Shown: positions 45,032 through 55,524 of the stretch, piece by piece
Position numbering within the stretch: position 1 is the first letter of the stretch
Layout of the letters: every line of letters starts with the position of its first letter
Notes under the pieces: generated by a model
Databases searched by the model: none
Seen by the model: only the letters and a program-made list of their open reading frames with translations
What the model was told of the DNA's origin: nothing
Origin: Unio delphinus
Taxonomy: Eukaryota > Mollusca > Bivalvia > Unionida > Unionidae
Direction: 5' to 3'
Assembly (NCBI GenBank): GCA_029339505.1
Contig: JAQISU010000231.1
Span: forward strand, 1,266,001 to 1,330,000
DNA: 64,000 nt
Made by a program: the position numbers and the translations under genes

Positions 45032-45361
45032 CCAACTTGCTTAATGGTGATGACCAACCATGAGTTTCGCTCCTGCGTCCGCATCGGATGCGGGAGGTAT
45101 CGGGTTCGAACCTCGGCCAAGTCATACCAAAGACATACACAAATGGTACTAACAGGTGCCTAGATGGGCGTTCAGCATTACAAGGTTAGTGTTATGACTG
45201 GTCGGCCTGGTGTCAGGATTGTGGGAACCGGGTGGGACATAATGCTACAAAGTATGCGTCATGATGCCCCATTGCTAGACTTCACTATAAACTGGCACAA
45301 TGCAGACATCGCAGCTCTATGACTGAAAAATTGTTTAAGTTATTCTAAAAATCAAAATCAC

Positions 45362-45366
<5 letters not shown>
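45032..45366 (+). mobile_element. SINE copy 2, with tRNA-like B box
   Basis: The head contains CTCCTGCGTCCGCATCGGAT (a stable hairpin GTCCGCATCGGATGCGGGA) and GGGTTCGAACCTCGG, a perfect pol III B box. Then the core: GGTACTAACAGGTGCC, GTTCAGCATTACAAGGTTAG, GGTCGGCCTGGTGTCAGGAT, CCGGGTGGGACATAATG, and a 3' end 'TATGACTGAAAAATTGTTTA' that runs into (AC)n. This is the most complete copy here. It would be transcribed by RNA polymerase III and moved by a LINE partner (family knowledge). Confidence 0.82.

Positions 45367-45413
<47 letters not shown>
45367..45413. repeat. (AC)n microsatellite at the SINE 3' end
   Basis: About 24 AC units. Confidence 0.97.
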
Positions 45414-45416
<3 letters not shown>

Positions 45417-48400
45417 TTGCGTCAAACCAATTTCATTCAGTTACTGGCTCGAAACTTCATATTTTGCAATTTCATTGACTTATGCCTACACTACTTTAAT
45501 GTTAATATATTGAGTTCTAATGGAAATGTAAGTAATATATGTCATTTAAATATCTTTTTCTTGGTAATAATACATGCACATATTGATGATCGCCTGGACG
45601 TTTGATTTATTAATTACATAACATGTAAAAACAGGTAATATATTTCATATATATTAAATTGAAGAGAGAAAACTGTTGATAATTAAAAATTGACCCCTGA
45701 TTAGAGAGCTTTATTTTAATATTTTTTCTGATTTTCTTAAATAAAGCGCAAAGACGTAAATGTTGCCAGTGCTAAATTGACGTACATGAACTTGCAATAT
45801 AATTTAATTCTTATGTAATCCTTGAAAGACAGAACTATGCAATGTTTGCGTATGCATTGTATACTATGCCAATGTTTTTCAAGCTAAATTCCATGGTGAA
45901 TATTGGAACTATTCTGTAAATGGATAAAGATAAAAAAGTATATATAAAAGTAATCCTAGTTGTAACTGAGAAAAGAGGCATTATTCTTAATGTAATTTGA
46001 GTCATTTAATAGACGTGCGCGAGCTGGGGACATTAATTACTGAAGTGAACACGTGACTCTTTGCTGCGAAATTGAAAGCACATGTTTCAACAACATGTAA
46101 AGTCACGAAAATGATTCAGCTCGTACTTTGGTGACTATAAATAAGTGGTAGGCAATAAGGATATATTGATACTGATAAATATAGGTATGATCATGATCAC
46201 TCAGAAGTGTAAACTCTTAAACTTTTGAAATCATGGTCTTATCATAGGTTTAGAATGGGAATTGAATCAGTACAATGATTCCTTAACGCCCACCCGTCTT
46301 ACTCTCCGTCTATTAAGAATGAGATGCTTTGAAGACAATTTTATTGGGAATATATCATTGATACCAAATATTTATTAAATCTCAGAGTAGTGGGATTTTG
46401 AATCTCCTATTCTATTTATTTCGATGAGTTAAATTTGTTTTAAGGAGCTAAGGCCCGGGTTCAATGTCCCGGATGTAACATGGATGTACTTAACTTTGAA
46501 AAGGATTTAGGATTTCAGGCCATTTTCGCATGCATCTCTGCACAGATAAGACAATGCATATGTTCTAGCAGGATCTATGGCCACCTCATTGCTCAAAGCT
46601 TGTTTCAGAAACATGTCTTTACCAAGGTAGTTTGATCTCAAATAACTCTGTCTTACATTAGTTAAGGCCACCGCATTGCTCTACAACTAAACGTTAGTTT
46701 CCGCAACACGCTTTTATCGGAGTTTCTTGGATTTCACATAAATGTATCTTGCAACTTGATATTGAACAGACCATGACGAATTGAACTTTTTATCGGTACA
46801 GGACTTGAATTACACAAAGTATGCGTCTAGATTTTCTGTTTGGTTTTGCAGCATAATTGTACCGATAATTATCGTATTTCAACTAAACTCCGCATGGAAC
46901 ATTATCTTCAGGGAATTCGATTTCTAGTGTCCTGCAGTAGCATTTATAGGAGTTCAACCCAACTTTCTCGTGCTGCTAGCTTTTTAATTTCGCATGATAA
47001 CTTTATTGGTGAGTGTTGGGTTACAGTTAAATCTAATATGCAGCTTTTGTATTAAACCTTACAACATTCAATTTCTCGTTCGTCCAACGTTTTTTTCCGT
47101 AACATAAGTTAACGATTGCTATGTATACATATATTGTGTATATTATCATTCTTAAATGTATAGTTCGTAAGGATTATTTAGTTATAAAATATTTAAAATA
47201 TTAAATCTTATCCATATTTAGTTTGCAATGTAAGATGATTCGTGTAAAAATTGCGTTGATTCATTCATTTAGTTCTAAGATTGGGATATACAACAGTTCA
47301 AGGAAACAGCAGGTGACCTAACTACAGGACATGAGTTCTGAAAGGTCAAGCTGACATAATTTATGATTAGTCCGTGAAAGGAAAACTCACCTGTCCACTG
47401 ATAGAGCGACTTCGAAACACCGAGATGATTCATTCAGTTCTTGTACTGCATTCTCTTTAATGTTTATTTGTTATTATATATGGTAACATTCATTCGTAGA
47501 ATTAGGCATTCTTGGTTTTACAATCAGCTTTGGAAGAAGTATATGGAGAGGACCGATTGATGTATTTAAGTTAATCATTCGTTGGAATTACTTAAAGACT
47601 ATATGGATGTATAGCTGTTACGGGAATACTGAGAAATAATTTAAACACATTGTGGGATTTACCAAAGAGATTCTCTGTATTATTGTTACATCATTATAAT
47701 ACAGACAATCACATAGGATGCCTTTGGAATTCGTACACCGATACTGGAAACATTTGGAAATTATAGAATATGTAGGAATTCAGGAATTTATAGTTTGATT
47801 CTTTAAGTTTGTATTTGAGCGAACAAAAACAAATTAATCATATGAAACTTGTTGGTTTTAGTACTTTCTCGTTTATTTGTTTAAGGTACGGGTGTCGTGA
47901 AACTACAATCTGTTTTCTTCATTTTAACCGATCATAATTAAACTCATATTCGTAAGCCATGGAAAACAATGATATCACGTTCTCCTTGCATTGACTTCCT
48001 AACAAAACTTTGTCAGTGAATGAAGAATTTGCAATGCATTTATACTAGTGAGGCTATATATGTATTTCTCGTGTTCCACACGAGAACGTAGGGGAGTTGT
48101 TGATTTTGACTACTTTTCCTGCTAATGCTTAGTTTCGCAGAAGATATTTTATTAAAGTACGTTTCATATCAATAAAAACTGGTTTCTACCCTTCGATTAA
48201 TATTGTAATAAATTTGGTGATAGCGCTTAGTTTTAAGAAATTCTTAGATTTGCGTGATTACATGTGTTATTATTGGAATTCAGTGCAATGGAAATATCAC
48301 TAAACACGAACTAATTAGCGAATGACTGGGACCAAACGTCACGGAGCTAAATGTTATTACGTTTCCATGATGTCATTGTTCACTATGTCAAACCGAATGA

Positions 48401-49640
48401 ATGTCACTCGAGTAACATTGTTTCTATTAAAATCTAGTGGCGTACATTAGTGGTGTATCTGCAGTAGCAGACGTTACGGTAGCAACCGTAAATTACACAA
48501 AGGAATAAATAAGAAGGGACTCAGTAGATACCGTTTGTGTCGCCATAGAGACAAATGTGGTGCAGTTCTTTTGGCGAAATGTGTCTGGAAGCCATATATT
48601 GACCTGCCTATGGTGGCGCAGTTAAAATAGTTGACTGTTTTAGGGGAGAGTTGTATAGTTTCAACCTAGTGAACTGCTGCCCATAAGGAAACCTAACGAA
48701 GAAAAACCACGCAGATGTTTGGTTTGTTTATATTTGTCAGGTTGGGGATCTGTGATATTGCATTGATTAGAGTAAAATACATGTGTGGAACGGAGACGTC
48801 GGGCTTTCTGATTTGCAACTCAAGTTGCATGGAAGTCTTCGGAAATGTGGGGTAATCATATGATTTCTCGCGGAATCGCGCCAGTATTTACCTCTCGGTC
48901 AAGCAAACATCCTTGACTTGTAACAATATGATCTCAGATGAGATCGATCTTAAGCTTCCTGTAACGTGACTCAGAGGAGTTATGAGTCCTCAACTTTCAT
49001 TGTGCTAAATCAATACTGGTATTAAAACTGTCTGATTTCAGTCAAACTAGTTGCAGAGTTATATTGCTGAAATCGTTAGTCAGTTTAATGTTGATTCATC
49101 TACTCTCATAGCATTCTTTCATTGTCATCACTAGGAGTTTGTAGAACTACAGGGTAGTATTGCTGAATATGGTACTTTTGGTCCGCGCTTAATCTCATCT
49201 GCGCATATTATTGAAGGCTTAAGTGGCGAACGTTGCAGTTCACCTATTTTTAATGGTGGTTGGTCTTTCCAAATACACCATTTTTGATGCGCTTGTGGAA
49301 AGCAAACGTAACAGGTATAGACTTCGAATTGTCAGTCAGGATACTTTTTTATATCATGAATAAATATTACTGTATCACCAGTTTTAATACGCACGTTTGG
49401 TCAATTGAACAAGTACCTATTCAATAGCGTTAATTGAGTTTAAGTGTTTTGCTTACATTCTTTAGGGTTATTCGATTGAACATTCATGGACACATTATAA
49501 CTGAATAAGGACGTACACATTGTATGCTTGACAAATCGTAGAAGGACGTGTACAATATATCTTTGACAGTAAAAAACCCGAATACCTGCTCACTGGCCAG
49601 TCAATCTTTGATTACCGCGTCTGTTGATCTGGGGTCAGTC
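45414..49640. other. Long stretch without a recognised gene
   Basis: About 4.2 kb of AT-rich DNA. It contains the second copy of the dispersed repeat at 45,890-46,115 and a B-box-like GGGTTCAATGTCCCGG at about 46,457 without a supporting A box. The frames are short (the longest about 71 codons) and carry no motifs. Nothing else is supported. Confidence 0.5.
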
Positions 49641-49649
49641 TCTTGCATT

Positions 49650-49668
49650 GGGGGGGGGGGGGGGAGGG
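49650..49668. repeat. Poly-G run
   Basis: A G14 run with a following GAGGG, unusual in this AT-rich DNA and capable in principle of forming a quadruplex. Confidence 0.85.
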
Positions 49669-49869
49669 ACATGCTGTCGCCTTCTTGATACGGTCGTGCA
49701 TCCGTATTCGTCGTAAGAAGTCAACACGACATGGAAAGCAAGCAGTCTACAACTTCTAAACCATTGCCCGATTGGCGTAGAGCTTAACACCAGGGATTAT
49801 TTCCGACGGTCTCATTGGACAGCTACCACACTCCTTAAGTTTGGCAGCCCACATACAGTAAGGTGCTAT

Positions 49870-50900
49870 CCCACCATGGTATGCCTGCTTCACTGGGTGC
49901 GTTGAGTTTAGAGAACCATCTCGACAAGCGAGCCACATTCTCAAAGAAGACTCAAAGAAGATACAAAAGGACTCCAGCTCTTCGTTTAGCAAGCTGGAAT
50001 GTTAGAGCCATGTTTCCTGGACCCACCAAAGTCCTTCAGCAGCAGATCGATAACGTATGAAAGACTGCCATCATTGACTGGGATCTCTTCCAACTGAAAT
50101 TCAACATTGCCTGCCTTCCGCAGAAGCCAACAACACCCTCAGACGCACCTAGGCAGCATGGTGTCGGCGTCGGTGTGAAGAACATGTTCGTCGTATTCAT
50201 AGAGCTTACATCATCATGCAATGAGAGGATCCTTGCCCTCTGGCTGTCAACATCGTCAGGCTCATCCAACATCTTCAGCGTGTACACCTAAACCATCTGC
50301 TCCATCTCGGAGGAGAAATACCAGTTCTACGACAATCTGGATCATGCAATATTCAGTATCTCCAGAACCGAGGGACCTTACCTACTGGGGGACTTTAGTG
50401 CAAGAGGGGACTTGATTACTAGGCCTGGACCACCTTACATGGCTCTCAAGGACGGGACACCAGCAACGAGAACGATCAGCGACTGTTGAAGATGTGCTGC
50501 TCGCACAGCCTATGATGACCATCATTTTTTTTAATGCAAGGATATCCACCAATTGTCATGAGACACCCACAATCTCACCACTTGCACCAGTTAGATCAGG
50601 AGTAACCACCAGGAATCCCCAACACCCACAGCACCCACAGTCTCGACTGCAACACGAATCACTCCCTCGTGGTAAGCAAGGTGCAACTAATAGCAAAGAA
50701 GGCGCACGATGTCACCAGGAAGAGTCGCCCATGCATCAGCACCTGATGTAAAAAGCAACCCATGAAAGATACAGCGCTTCACAGAAAGTTGCAGGAGGCC
50801 GAGACATCTGATGACACCATCGACTACAAGTGGTCCCACCGCCAAGACGCTGAGCACAATTCAGCCCTTACTGCCTACGGGAAGAAGGAATGTAAAACAA
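49870..50900 (+). pseudogene. Endonuclease domain of the second LINE family, copy B
   Basis: Starts with a basic leader (KKTQRRYKRTPALRLASWNV, then RAMFPG), the standard 'LRLASWNVRTM' opening of these endonucleases. It continues through QHGVGVGVKNMFVVFIEL, SCNERILALWLSTSSGSS and FYDNLDHAIFSISRTEGPYL, with LLGDFSARGD as the D-F-N-A-R box (Ser replacing Asn). The expected Glu motif around 50,100 reads ACLPQKPT, with no clear E-T-R. Then the frame decays. A stop (near 50,060) and several shifts break it. Confidence 0.75.
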
Positions 50901-51179
50901 CACCGACTGGTATTAGGCCAACTGGTAGGAGATGGAGCTCGTAACTGAGGCGGAGAGGAGAGCGCTCTTGTCTTACTTACAAGGCTACGCATAGCCCTAG
51001 TATACTACTGGTCCTCTGGACTGCCAGGAACAACGCCAAGTAGACCGCCCGCCACTGCACCAACACCGACAGGCTGTACTTCTGCACCAGTATACAGACA
51101 ACTGCAGACATTGTTACAAAAGGCATGTACGAGGGTATCAAGGAGACGACATGAAAAATACACCGTAGCTACTGTAACA

Positions 51180-52435
51180 ACTATCTGCGCATCGCATCAT
51201 CAACATAGTTTGAATCGCTTTTTCACGTGTCGTCATGGCGCGCATGTAGACCATAGACCCCTGCGTCTACCCTGAGTCTCAGTGTGGATTCAGAGCCGGC
51301 GGGTCAACACTAGACATGATCTTCTCACTAGGCCAGCTGCATATAGAGAACAACAGATGCCCATCTACATAGATTTCATCGAGTTGACGAAGACTTTTAT
51401 CCTAGTTAGCTAGAGCAGACTCTTCAGGCTCTTGCATAAGATAGGCTGCCCCCACAACTGCTCGCTGTCGTTACGTCGTTCCATGAAAATATGCGCATCA
51501 CAGTGTGCTTCAAGGGCGCAACATCGGAGGCCTTCCCAATCATCAGTGCAGTGAAGCGATGCTAGGTCTTTGCACCGACGCTCTTTTCCATCTTCTTCTC
51601 CATCCTTCACCAGTACACATTAAAGGACTGTAGCGAGGCAGGGTACATCCACACCAGGACAGGACACACAGTAAACTGTCCAACATGACCCGTCTCATTG
51701 CTAAGCCTAAAGTCACAGAGGTTCTCATTCTTGAATTGCTCTTCGCCCACGGTGCAGACATGACATAACACTCGGAAGATGGTATTCATCAGCTGGTAAG
51801 TCACTTATCACACGTCTGCAAGGAGTGTGGACTGACCATCAGTCTGAAGAAGACGAAACGCGTGGCGCAGGATGCAAACTCCACTCCCACGAATGTCATC
51901 GATGGGTAAAACCAGGACGTTCCTGAGAACTTCACATACATTGGGTCCACCATCTCCAGATTGCTTTCCATTGATGCTTTGGTTAACGGCAGGATTACCA
52001 AGGCATCAGTAGTTATGGTCACAATGAATCAGAGGGCCTAAAACAATCCCAACCTCATTGCGGTTTTACCAGGCCTGCCTGCTCAGCATTCTCCTTAACA
52101 GCCGCGATACATTGACCACTTACACGAGCCACTAGATGAAAAAGGTAACAGCATCTACCGCGTCAGGAGAATGGACCCAGGCTGTATTCCAATGGGACTG
52201 CTATACGGCAATCTAGCAGAAGGTGTACGACTGATTGTATAGCCACGTCTCCGTAATAAAGATGCATGCAAGAAGGACACAAAGACGACAAACAATAAAC
52301 GTCAGCGACTGGAAGAGCTATGCTGAGGATCGTTCCGCGTGACGTCATGCTGTTTGACGAAGCATTCAGAAAGCCGAGCATGCGAGAAACAAATACCTTG
52401 CTGCAAGTGACTCTTCAGCCACTCGCGAAGGTGTA
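51180..52435 (+). pseudogene. Reverse transcriptase of the second LINE family, copy B
   Basis: Traceable segments are VYPESQCGFRAGGSTLDMIF with SLGQLHIEN near 51,265; SFHENMRITVCFKGATSEAF; FAPTLFSIFF near 51,580; VCKECGLTISLKKTKRVAQD near 51,815; and PENFTYIGSTISRLLSIDAL near 51,925. The order is that of the RT palm, thumb and connection. The YADD-type box region (about 51,735: LLFAHGADMT) has lost the canonical Asp pair. Stops are frequent in all frames. Confidence 0.75.
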
Positions 52436-52446
52436 GATAAAACTTT

Positions 52447-52680
52447 GTTTGTTTGTTTGATTAGGATTTTTAACGTAGCTTTAACAATTTTTCAGTCATA
52501 TCGCTACGATGTCTGCTGTGAGGCAGTTTATAGTGATGTCTAGCACTGAGGCATCATGCCGCAGACATGTAGCATGATGTCCCACCCAGTCACATTATCC
52601 TGACACCAGGCCGACCAGTCCTAACACTAATATATTAATGCTGAGCGTCAAGCGAGGCAGCTGTTAGTACCATTTTTGTA
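52447..52680 (-). mobile_element. SINE copy 3 (reverse orientation)
   Basis: The reverse complement reads AATGGTACTAACAGCTGCC, GACGCTCAGCATTA, GGTCGGCCTGGTGTCAGGAT, AATGTGACTGGGTGGGACAT, CACTATAAACTGCCTCACAG, ATATGACTGAAAAATTGTTA, ending in AATCAAACAAACAAACAAAG. The core equals the copies at 38.2 and 45.1 kb. The tRNA-like head is missing: the 5' end joins the LTR element's integrase at about 52,678. The (CAAA)n tail is probably the native tail type. Confidence 0.8.
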
Positions 52681-53251
52681 AATTTTTGAATTGCTGAATG
52701 CCCAATTCATACATAACTTGTTGGAAAATTCCAGACATGAAGTTTGAACCTTGATCAGACTGAACAGATTTTGGAAGGCCATACTGAGTAAAAAACTTTA
52801 TCAATGCTTTTACTATTGTTTTAGATTTTATATTCAACAAAGGAATTGCCTCTGGAAATCATGTTGACGCACACACAATGGTCAACAGGTATTGGTTACC
52901 TGACTTGGTCATGGCTAAGGGACCTAAACAATCTACCATAATTCTACTAAATGGTTCGTCAGAGGCAGGAATAGGTTGTAGATGAGCCTTAGGTATCTTC
53001 TGATTGGGGTTTCCTACCATTTGACAAGTATGACAAGATCTACAGTATTTGGCAACATCACTTTTGCTTTTTGGCCAGTAGAAGTGAGTCAAGATCTTGT
53101 GATAAGTTTTATTAATCCCTAAATGACCAGCCAAAGGAGTTTCATGGGCCAGATTAAGTATTTCCTGTCTGTAAGGTTTTGGAACTACTATTTGATAGTT
53201 CACCGTGCAATCATCACTAGCAGGTACTTCGGGAGGTCTCCATTTTCTCAT
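52680..53251 (-). pseudogene. LTR-element integrase (N-terminal two thirds)
   Basis: Begins MRKWRPPEVPASDD after the protease region. The zinc-binding domain is H-H-C-C: LAHETPLAGHLGINKTYHKI, then YCRSCHTCQMVGNPN. The catalytic core starts EPFSRIMVDCLGPLAMTKSG (first Asp). A stop lies after TIVCAST near 52,859; the frame continues FPEAIPLLNIKSKTIVKALI and PKSVQSDQGSNFMSGIFQQV (second Asp). The third catalytic residue is missing because the element breaks off at about 52,678. It would insert the cDNA copy into host DNA. Confidence 0.88.
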
Positions 53252-54114
53252 AAGAATTCCATTTTTAATGAAATAACAGACACGAACTTCAGTGGCTTCA
53301 GTCTCACTTATGGCCTATGAAACAAACAGGAGATCTCAGGATCTTTTTCCCGTTCGACGACAAGTGACTGTCGTTTATCACCCTGATTAGAATAAAGAGA
53401 ATGAGTTGTTAAAAGAGGATCACTATGATCAATACCTTTTGATTTATCCAAACAAGAAATAAAAGTGACCTCATCAAAAGCCTTACCTATACACGTGTCA
53501 GCTAAAGGAATACACTCCGCATCAACATCATTCTCAATAGCTTTCTTTGCCATAGCTCTGGTAACCGCACAAGCTTGAAATATATCAGGGAATTCTTTTT
53601 CAATTGGATCAACTTTCTGATCCAAATCAGGCTGGTCAGTTGCAAGTGGATTAACCACAACCTTGTCTCCAGCTAAGTCGTTGCCTAGCAATAAATGAAT
53701 GCCATCAACGGGTAAAGCCGAGACTGTTCCGACTGTCATAGGTCCTGATATTAAGTCTGATGACAAATTTACTCAATGGAGAGGAACATTAAAAAAGCCG
53801 CACTCTACTCCTTGAATAAGAACACTTTCATTAGAAAAAGACATTTTAGAAAAAGGCAAAGTCCCTGACAATAAAAGACTCTGAGAAGCTCCTGTGTCCC
53901 TTAAAATTTTAATAGGGGTGTGATTGGCTGAATCACGCAAGAGCGATAAAGAGCCGTTCGATATGAATGGTTCATAATTCTTCATAATAAAATCAGACTG
54001 TGATTTATTAGACCCAACAAATGTATTGCTTTCAATACATGACCGTGACCTGGACCTCTTAGAAATATGAGCATTTGGAACAGGTCTGTCTTGATTCTGA
54101 TGCCTATTTTTCAA
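53252..54114 (-). pseudogene. LTR-element aspartic protease and linker
   Basis: The 53,773-54,114 frame carries the active-site motif IKILRDTGASQSLLLSG. A stop near 53,770 then separates it from 53,308-53,766, which contains VDGIHLLLGNDLAGDKVVVN, the usual G-x-D-L-A end of this protease, followed by VTRAMAKKAIEND and a linker VEREKDPEISCLF. In intact relatives the linker leads directly into the integrase, as here. The protease would cleave the gag-pol polyprotein. Confidence 0.82.
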
Positions 54115-55381
54115 TTTGTAGCAATCAGAAATAACGTGTCCTTTCTTCTTGCAATAGATACACCTCGCAGAGACAAGGATCTAGAATCAAGCTTCTCTGA
54201 AGTTTGATGTTTGAAAGTTGTGCTAGTTTGAGTTTTAAAAGGGTTGGTATTAAGCTGAAATACTTTTCTGCCAGAAAACTGTTGAGTAGAAGTCTCGTTA
54301 ACAAAATTAACTTTATGTGTCAAAGAATATCCGTCAGCAGCTCGAGCAGCATTCTCCAAGGTTTCAATCCTACGCTCATCAAGATAAGACTGAACGTCAC
54401 TATGGACACAGTTTTTAAACTCTTCAATTAATATAATTTGCTTGAGATTTTGATAATCTTGTTTGACTTTCTTGGCTAGGCAACATCTATCAAACAACTG
54501 CTCTTTTTCTCTAGCAAATTCGACATGAGTTTGTCCAGCTTCTTTTCTTAATTTCTGAATTTTTTGCCGATAAGCTTCAGGAACTAACTCATAACCTCTT
54601 AGAATGCATTCTTTAACCACATCATAGTCACCACTTTGGTGAACAGATAATGAAGTGTAAATCTCACTAGAATTACCAGTGAGTACACATTGCAATAACA
54701 GGGTCCAATGCTCCCTTGACCACTTTAAATTTTCTGCAACTTTTTCAGAACGAATGAAGTATTTGTCTACTTCATTTTCTCTGAAAGGGGGCGCTAATCA
54801 AATATTCCTTGCTAAATCAAAACTTAAATTTGGATTTGAAGTATGAAGGTGTTTTTCACTTGCCAGCTCTATTTCTTTCATTTTACATTGATATTCCGTT
54901 TCTTCCTTCTCTTTCTCTCTCTTTATCAATTTGTTTTTCTTGTAACCGAATATGCACATTCTCTTTTTGTAATTCAAATTGTCTTTCTTTCTCCTCTTTG
55001 TCATATTGTAATTGTTTTTCTTTCTCCCTTTCCTGTCTCTCTCTCTCTCATCTTTTTCATATTGTAATTGTCTTTCTTTCTCCCTTTCTTGAAATTTCAA
55101 CTTCTTCAACTCTAATTCCATCTTGAATTTTAATTCTAATTTCTTAATTTTAATGTCAGATTCTGATGCAGACTTACTGACCGAAATCAAAGCACTTTTT
55201 TCCAAAACATTCTTTTCTACCAAATATTGGACCAAAATCTGTTTGATATCTTGTTTCTTTAAGAAGCCTTGACTTCAGAAAGATCATATTTTCTGGAAAG
55301 TTGAATCGACTCATCCTTTTTGAAAGGATCTAATTACTCCTGAGTAGGATTAGAAAGAAATATTTCTACTTTATATGTCAT
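54111..55381 (-). pseudogene. LTR-element gag with CCHC knuckle, broken
   Basis: The likely start is ATG complementary to 55,379-55,381. An early TAA lies about 15 codons in and a frameshift near 55,265. The N-terminal part (54,798-55,235) is an extremely Lys/Glu-rich coiled coil. After a stop near 54,796 comes LAPPFRENEVDKYFIRSEKV, then the retrotransposon/SCAN-like gag domain (ILRGYELVPEAYRQKIQKLR, THVEFAREKEQLFDRCC). A shift separates the zinc knuckle at 54,113-54,169, CIYCKKKGHVISDC, a C-X2-C-X4-H-X4-C. Gag packages the RNA. Confidence 0.82.
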
Positions 55382-55504
55382 TTTAATACGAGCCTGTCAA
55401 TCTCACTAAAGGTTTTAAAAAAATTCAAAAACTAGGGAATTCAAATTTAAAACAAACGTTTTCTGAAAAATATTCTAGTCAAATTCCAATTGATCCCAAT
55501 ATCG

Positions 55505-55524
55505 GACGAGGCCACCAATTTCTA
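55505..55524 (-). promoter_or_regulatory. Primer-binding-site region of the LTR element
   Basis: On the minus strand, about 7 bases after the LTR end, the sequence reads TTGGTGGCCTCGTCCGATAT; TGG-leading sequence is expected to pair with a tRNA 3' CCA end. The tRNA is not identified. Confidence 0.5.

Larger units (their letters stand above)
49740..52440 (+). mobile_element. Second LINE family, copy B (badly decayed)
   Basis: Plus-strand element related to the LINE at 28,995-32,600 but with different sequence, so a related subfamily. The endonuclease, RT and C-terminal parts can be followed across many frames. It ends near 52,440 at a (TTTG)n-like stretch, where a reverse-oriented SINE begins. 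It is clearly inactive. Confidence 0.78.

Noticed and set aside
46455..46475. tRNA gene from GGGTTCAATGTCCCGG
   Set aside because: B-box-like only; no A box or cloverleaf pairing was found upstream.
54809..55126. Phe/Ser/Leu-rich plus-strand ORF resembling a membrane protein
   Set aside because: It is the antisense of the Lys/Glu-rich gag coiled coil.
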